Shown here one piece after another: positions 6,335 to 9,395 of a stretch of 9,395 nt of DNA. The stretch spans positions 1 to 9,395 of the forward strand of contig JAFMRN010000074.1 in NCBI GenBank assembly GCA_017354065.1, given 5' to 3'. Under the pieces are notes generated by a model. The model was not told the DNA's origin. It saw nothing but the letters and a program-made list of their open reading frames with translations, and did no database searches. This DNA is from Solirubrobacterales bacterium. Its GTDB lineage: Bacteria; Actinomycetota; Thermoleophilia; Solirubrobacterales; Solirubrobacteraceae. Positions within the stretch are counted from its first letter, which is position 1. Every line of letters starts with the position of its first letter. Both the position numbers and the translations under genes were made by a program.

Positions 6335-6664
6335 ATGCAGGGGAAATTCAGGATCGCCGGTGTGGTTGCGGTGCTGCTCGTAGGGTTGGCGCTGGTTCCG
6401 AGCGCGCTTGCGGGAGGCAGGACCTGTAGGGGCTCAGTAGACGGTGGTTTCTTCAACCACCTGTCAGAGCGCGGCACGACCTGTCTACACGCCTTCAGGC
6501 TAATGCGCACCTGGGGTGCTAAAGCGTTGTCGGGCCACCCCCCAGCTCATCTCTACGGATACCGCTGCACCCACAAGTCCGTGGGCATCCACGATCCGAA
6601 CGGCTACGAGGTCGTGAACTGCACGGCCCGCCACAAGCATGTCCGCTTCAACGGGAGCCCCTGA
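6335..6664 (+). CDS. Small secreted four-cysteine protein, paralogue 1
   Basis: This 109-residue protein has no recognised function. Residues 1-26 form a signal peptide with a VVAVLLVGLAL core and an ALA cleavage site. The mature part of about 83 residues has four cysteines (31, 50, 78, 96), which could form two disulfides. The motif GSVDGGFF (33-40) and RGTTC (46-50) are shared with the next plus-strand gene. Across the stretch from ALAGG to the second Cys the two proteins agree at 18 of 27 positions, and both end in a His-rich RHxHVRF-type strand followed by G-x-P. From memory, small exported proteins with Cys-A-x-A-R and a late Cys before a V-x-F strand are frequent in Solirubrobacterales. 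The start is fixed by GGAGG 8 bases upstream. A palindromic repeat begins 4 bases after the stop. It is small, exported and disulfide-rich; an enzyme seems unlikely. Confidence 0.82.
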   Translation: MQGKFRIAGVVAVLLVGLALVPSALAGGRTCRGSVDGGFFNHLSERGTTCLHAFRLMRTWGAKALSGHPPAHLYGYRCTHKSVGIHDPNGYEVVNCTARHKHVRFNGSP

Positions 6665-6668
6665 GGTG

Positions 6669-6782
6669 GTGTCGAAACGACCAAAGCTCCCGGTCGCGGC
6701 GAGCTTTGTGCATATGAGCACGAAAAATCGTGTCGAAATGACCAGAGCGCCGTTTCGCCGGGCGCTTTGTTCATTTGAGCAC
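6669..6782 (+). repeat. Tandem pair of 53-base palindromic units (61-base period)
   Basis: Unit A (6669-6721) and unit B (6730-6782) match at 42 of 53 positions without gaps. The 8-base spacer between them is GAAAAATC. Both begin GTGTCGAAA and end TGAGCAC. Each unit is an imperfect inverted repeat centred on its 27th base. In B nearly the whole unit can pair, with mismatches only at pairs 13:41, 6:48 and 5:49 plus a short loop. A has lost three outer pairs. Inner stem pair 20:34 is T-A in A and G-C in B, a compensating change. The junction itself can form CACGA-AAAA-TCGTG (6719-6732). The pair fills most of the gap between the two secreted paralogues. It could be a REP-like element, a double terminator or a structured RNA leader; the T-runs after the stems are poor for a classical terminator. 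Confidence 0.8.
6683..6707 (+). terminator. Possible hairpin terminator after small secreted gene 1 (unit A core)
   Basis: AAAGCTC (6683-6689) pairs with GAGCTTT (6701-6707), with an inner CCG/CGG extension next to a bulged C. It begins 19 bases after the stop codon. Flanking A and T bases would suit a weak bidirectional intrinsic terminator, but the T-run is only three bases long. Unit B offers a second hairpin (AGAGCGCC/GGCGCTTT) downstream. Terminator function is inferred from position and shape only. Confidence 0.35.
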
Positions 6783-6803
6783 CGGTCCGGCGAACCAAGA
6801 TCT

Positions 6804-6808
6804 GGAGG
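6804..6808 (+). promoter_or_regulatory. Ribosome-binding site, second small secreted protein
   Basis: GGAGG lies 9 bases before the ATG at 6818 and supports that start. It is embedded in the same GGAGGGTGG context as in the first paralogue. No convincing promoter was found between the palindrome pair and this site, so transcription could come from the upstream gene or from within the repeat region. Confidence 0.75.
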
Positions 6809-6817
6809 GTGGGTTAG

Positions 6818-7156
6818 ATGCTGAAACGACCCGGCGGTTTCGCGATGCTCGTAGCAGTGGTGTTGGCGGCGTTGGTGTTGGCGCCCGGCGCCCTGGCCGG
6901 CGGCGTGCACTGCTCAGGGTCGGTGATGGGCGGCTTCTTCGGTCGACTGGCGCAGCGCGGGACCAGCTGTGCCCGTGCGCGGACCGTGATGCGCGGCTAC
7001 GTGGGTTGGATCACCGGCGTCCGCAACGACCAAAACTGGCGCACGGGCAAGCACCACGTCGACGGTTACCTCTGCGCGGTGCACATGAGTCACGATGAGA
7101 TGCTCGGGTCCTGCCGGGCCAAGGGCCGACACATCACGTTCGTCGGGCACCCGTGA
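6818..7156 (+). CDS. Small secreted four-cysteine protein, paralogue 2
   Basis: This 112-residue protein has no recognised function. The signal peptide covers about residues 1-27 (LVAVVLAALVLAPGALA). The mature chain of about 85 residues has four cysteines (32, 51, 86, 99). It shares with the preceding paralogue GSVxGGFFxxL (34-44), RGTSC (47-51) and VMR (57-59), and a C-terminal RHITFVGHP strand (104-112). The first two cysteines are 19 residues apart in both proteins. The spacing of the last pair differs, 13 residues here against 18 in paralogue 1, and the middle loop is longer here (about 60-83). The mature protein is basic and rich in His and Arg. It is convergent with clpB; a GC-rich hairpin fills the gap. 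A surface, envelope or ligand-binding role is possible, but nothing in the sequence specifies it. Confidence 0.83.
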   Translation: MLKRPGGFAMLVAVVLAALVLAPGALAGGVHCSGSVMGGFFGRLAQRGTSCARARTVMRGYVGWITGVRNDQNWRTGKHHVDGYLCAVHMSHDEMLGSCRAKGRHITFVGHP

Positions 7157-7166
7157 GCGCGTGACT

Positions 7167-7197
7167 CCGGGGCCTGGCCTCAAAGGCCCGGCCCCGG
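7167..7197. terminator. GC-rich bidirectional hairpin between convergent genes
   Basis: CCGGGGCC (7167-7174) pairs with GGCCCCGG (7190-7197), and GGCCT (7176-7180) pairs with AGGCC (7184-7188). There is one T/C mismatch and a CAA loop, giving 13 base pairs. It lies 10 bases after the small secreted gene and 4 bases after the clpB stop read from the other side, so it can serve both convergent transcripts. There is no U-tract on either strand. Such tail-less hairpins have been proposed as terminators in high-GC actinobacteria, so function is likely but not proven. Confidence 0.7.
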
Positions 7198-7201
7198 CCA
7201 C

Positions 7202-9395
7202 TTACGCCTCTGCCGGGACGCCGGCGCGCTCCAGCACGATCTCGCCGTCGCGGGCTTCGACCTCGACCGTGTCGCCCGGGGTGAAACGGCCCTCGAGCAC
7301 GGCCAGCGCGAGGGGATCCACGAGCCGCTTCTGGATCACGCGCTTCAGCGGCCGCGCGCCGTAGGTCGGGTCATAGCCGAGGTCACCGAGCAGCGTGCGG
7401 GCCTGATCGGTCAGGACCAGGGTGATCTCGCGCTGGTCCGCGACGCGGTCAATCACGCGCTGGACCTGGAGCCCGACGATGTCTGAGATCTGCTCGCGGG
7501 CGAGCTGCTGGAACTCGACGATGTCATCCAGGCGGTTGATGAACTCGGGCTTGAAGTGACCCTCCGCGCCCTTGCGGCCGCCGGGGATGTTCGAGGTCAT
7601 GATCAGCACGGCGTTCTTGAAGCTGACGGTACGGCCCTGGCCGTCGGTCAAACGCCCGTCATCGAGCACCTGCAACAGGGTGTTGAACACGTCGGGGTGG
7701 GCCTTCTCGATCTCATCGAGCAGGATCACGCTGTAGGGCCGGCGCCGGACCGCCTCAGTCAGCTGGCCGCCCTCGTCATAGCCGACGTAGCCGGGAGGGG
7801 CACCGATCAGACGGGCGACGGAGTGCTTCTCCATGTACTCGGACATGTCGATCCGCACCATCGCCTCCTGAGTGTCGAACATGAACTCCGCCAGCGCGCG
7901 GGCGAGCTCGGTCTTGCCCACGCCGGTGGGACCGAGGAACAGGAAGCTGCCGATCGGCCGCTCCGGATCCTGGAGCCCGGCGCGTGAGCGCCGCAGTGCG
8001 CTGGCCACGGCGTCGACCGCCTCATCCTGGCCGACGACACGCTGGTGCAGCCGGTCCTCCATGTTGACGAGCTTCTCAATCTCGCCCTCCATCAGCTTGG
8101 CGACCGGCACGCCGGTCCACTTGGCGACGATCTCGGCGACGTCCTCGGCGTCGACGTAGTCCTTCACGTACTTGGTTCCGGTGGCGGCCTGCTCGGCGTC
8201 CTCGGCCTCCGCGAGCTGACGCTCAAGCTCCGGGATCTTGCCGTAGGTCAGCTCGGCCGCGCGGGTCAGATCGCCGCCGCGGGTCGCCTGCTCGGCCTCG
8301 ATCCGGGCGCGGTCGATCTGCTCACGCAGCGCCGAGGCGGCGCCGACCGCGTCCTTCTCGCGCTGCCACTCAGCGGTCATCGCCGCCGAGCGCTCCTTCT
8401 CCTCGGCCAGCAGCCGCTCAAGCTGCTCACGGCGGGCGACGGTGCCGGGGTCGGCGTCCTCCTTCAGCGACTCCAGCTCGATCTCGAGCTGCATCACGTG
8501 GCGGTCGACCTCGTCGATCTCAGTCGGCTTGGAGTCGTTCTCCATGCGGATCCGGGAGGCGGCCTCATCGACCAGGTCGATCGCCTTGTCAGGCAGGAAC
8601 CGGTCAGTGATGTAGCGGTCCGACAGGGCCGCGGCCGCGACCAGCGCGGAGTCCTGGATCTTCACGTTGTGGTGCAGCTGGTAGCGGTCCTTCAGGCCGC
8701 GCAGGATCGCGACCGTGTCCTCGACGCCCGGCTCACCGACGTACACGGTCTGGAACCGGCGCTCCAGCGCCGGGTCCTTCTCAATGTGCTTGCGGTACTC
8801 ATCGAGCGTGGTGGCGCCGACGGCGCGCAGCTGACCGCGTGCCAGCGCCGGCTTCAGCATGTTCCCGGCGTCCATCGCGCCCTCACCGCCGCCGGCCCCG
8901 ACGATCGTGTGCAGCTCGTCGATAAACAGGATGATCGAGCCCTGGGCGTCGGCGATCTCCGCCAGGACGGCCTTCAGCCGGTCCTCGAACTCGCCGCGGT
9001 ACTTGGACCCGGCGACCATGCTGGCTATGTCGAGGGCGATCACGCGGCGGTCGCGCAACGACTCCGGCACGTCGCCGGAGACGATCCGCTGGGCCAGGCC
9101 CTCGGCGATCGCGGTCTTGCCGACGCCGGGCTCGCCGATCAGCACCGGGTTGTTCTTGGTGCGGCGGCTCAGCACCTGGACCACGCGGCGGATCTCCTCG
9201 TCGCGGCCGATCACGGGGTCGAGCTGCCCCTGCGAGGCAGCCTCGGTCAGGTCGCGTCCGTACTTCTCCAGGGCCTGGAACTTGTCCTCGGGGTTCTGGT
9301 CGGTGACACGCTGGCCGGCGCGGACGTCCTGGATCGCCTTCAGCAGCGCCTCCTGGGTCGCACCGGCGTTGCGCAGCACCTCGCCGGCCGGGCAC
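7202..9395 (-). CDS. clpB: ClpB disaggregase (missing its N-terminus at the window edge)
   Basis: This Hsp100 AAA+ chaperone threads aggregated proteins through a hexameric pore, working with DnaK. About 730 residues are visible; most of the N-terminal domain (roughly 145 residues) lies beyond the right edge. Counting from the first whole codon: end of the N-domain and linker (about 1-60), first AAA+ module with Walker A GEPGVGKT (87-94), Walker B IILFIDE (154-160) and pore-loop Tyr132, the coiled-coil middle domain (about 300-420), then the second module with Walker A GPTGVGKT (488-495), pore loop GYVG with Tyr536, Walker B VILLDE (556-561) and sensor-2 GARPLKR (679-685). The middle domain separates ClpB from ClpA, and the absence of a ClpP-binding IGF loop in the second module separates it from ClpC. 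The loop between MTSN and FKPEF is shorter than in E. coli. A HspR/HAIR site, if any, would lie outside. Confidence 0.97.
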   Translation of the reverse strand, partial: CPAGEVLRNAGATQEALLKAIQDVRAGQRVTDQNPEDKFQALEKYGRDLTEAASQGQLDPVIGRDEEIRRVVQVLSRRTKNNPVLIGEPGVGKTAIAEGLAQRIVSGDVPESLRDRRVIALDIASMVAGSKYRGEFEDRLKAVLAEIADAQGSIILFIDELHTIVGAGGGEGAMDAGNMLKPALARGQLRAVGATTLDEYRKHIEKDPALERRFQTVYVGEPGVEDTVAILRGLKDRYQLHHNVKIQDSALVAAAALSDRYITDRFLPDKAIDLVDEAASRIRMENDSKPTEIDEVDRHVMQLEIELESLKEDADPGTVARREQLERLLAEEKERSAAMTAEWQREKDAVGAASALREQIDRARIEAEQATRGGDLTRAAELTYGKIPELERQLAEAEDAEQAATGTKYVKDYVDAEDVAEIVAKWTGVPVAKLMEGEIEKLVNMEDRLHQRVVGQDEAVDAVASALRRSRAGLQDPERPIGSFLFLGPTGVGKTELARALAEFMFDTQEAMVRIDMSEYMEKHSVARLIGAPPGYVGYDEGGQLTEAVRRRPYSVILLDEIEKAHPDVFNTLLQVLDDGRLTDGQGRTVSFKNAVLIMTSNIPGGRKGAEGHFKPEFINRLDDIVEFQQLAREQISDIVGLQVQRVIDRVADQREITLVLTDQARTLLGDLGYDPTYGARPLKRVIQKRLVDPLALAVLEGRFTPGDTVEVEARDGEIVLERAGVPAEA

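Noticed and set aside
5800..6510. Minus-strand open frame (236 codons) opposite the secreted-protein genes
   Set aside because: The plus-strand genes have signal peptides, ribosome-binding sites and paralogy. The antisense frame has none of these and crosses two genes.
6669..6782. CRISPR array
   Set aside because: There are only two units, the repeats are palindromic across their full 53 bases, and the spacer is 8 bases, which is too short for a CRISPR spacer.
6500..6910. Minus-strand open frame (136 codons) across the palindrome pair
   Set aside because: It lacks a ribosome-binding site and any family resemblance, and it runs across the repeat region and opposite both secreted genes.

Overview
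The window is GC-rich bacterial DNA with tightly packed genes, several GTG/TTG starts and few AT-rich stretches. This fits a high-GC actinobacterium. Three kinds of exported protein seen here (Ig-like repeats with a Cys-pair tail, a 222-residue two-Cys protein, and small four-Cys proteins) resemble, from memory, families common in Solirubrobacterales/Thermoleophilia. The lineage is an inference; no rRNA or other marker is present to settle it.

Layout. Bases 1-5544 are one minus-strand operon, read right to left: a GYD-domain protein, purD, purE, an exported Ig-like repeat protein, purB, purC and the first 23 codons of purS, which runs off the left edge. From purD to purB to purC, neighbouring genes overlap by 1-4 bases (ATGA, TGATG, GTGA, GTGA); purC and purS are 3 bases apart. 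This pattern implies translational coupling. The enzymes cover several steps of de novo purine synthesis: PurD makes GAR, PurS belongs to the FGAM synthase complex, PurE makes CAIR, PurC makes SAICAR, and PurB makes AICAR and also acts in AMP synthesis. No purK lies beside purE. The exported Ig-like gene is the odd member.

Bases 5545-5619 are a short divergent intergenic region. Bases 5620-7156 hold three plus-strand genes, all for predicted secreted proteins. The first is a 222-residue protein. The other two are small cysteine-containing paralogues (109 and 112 residues) with the same ribosome-binding context. Between the paralogues sits a tandem pair of 53-base palindromic units with a 61-base period, 42/53 identical, with one base pair that differs by compensating changes. 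This pair is the least explained structure in the window.

A strong GC-rich hairpin at 7167-7197 separates the last small gene from the convergent clpB, which fills 7202-9395 on the minus strand and loses most of its N-terminal domain at the right edge. No tRNA, rRNA, CRISPR array, insertion sequence or phage gene was seen, and no gene-free stretch exceeds 300 bases. There is no convincing defence or other undescribed multi-gene system. The points most worth following are the palindrome pair, the secreted paralogue pair, the Ig-like gene inside the purine operon, and the PurE active-site variant.
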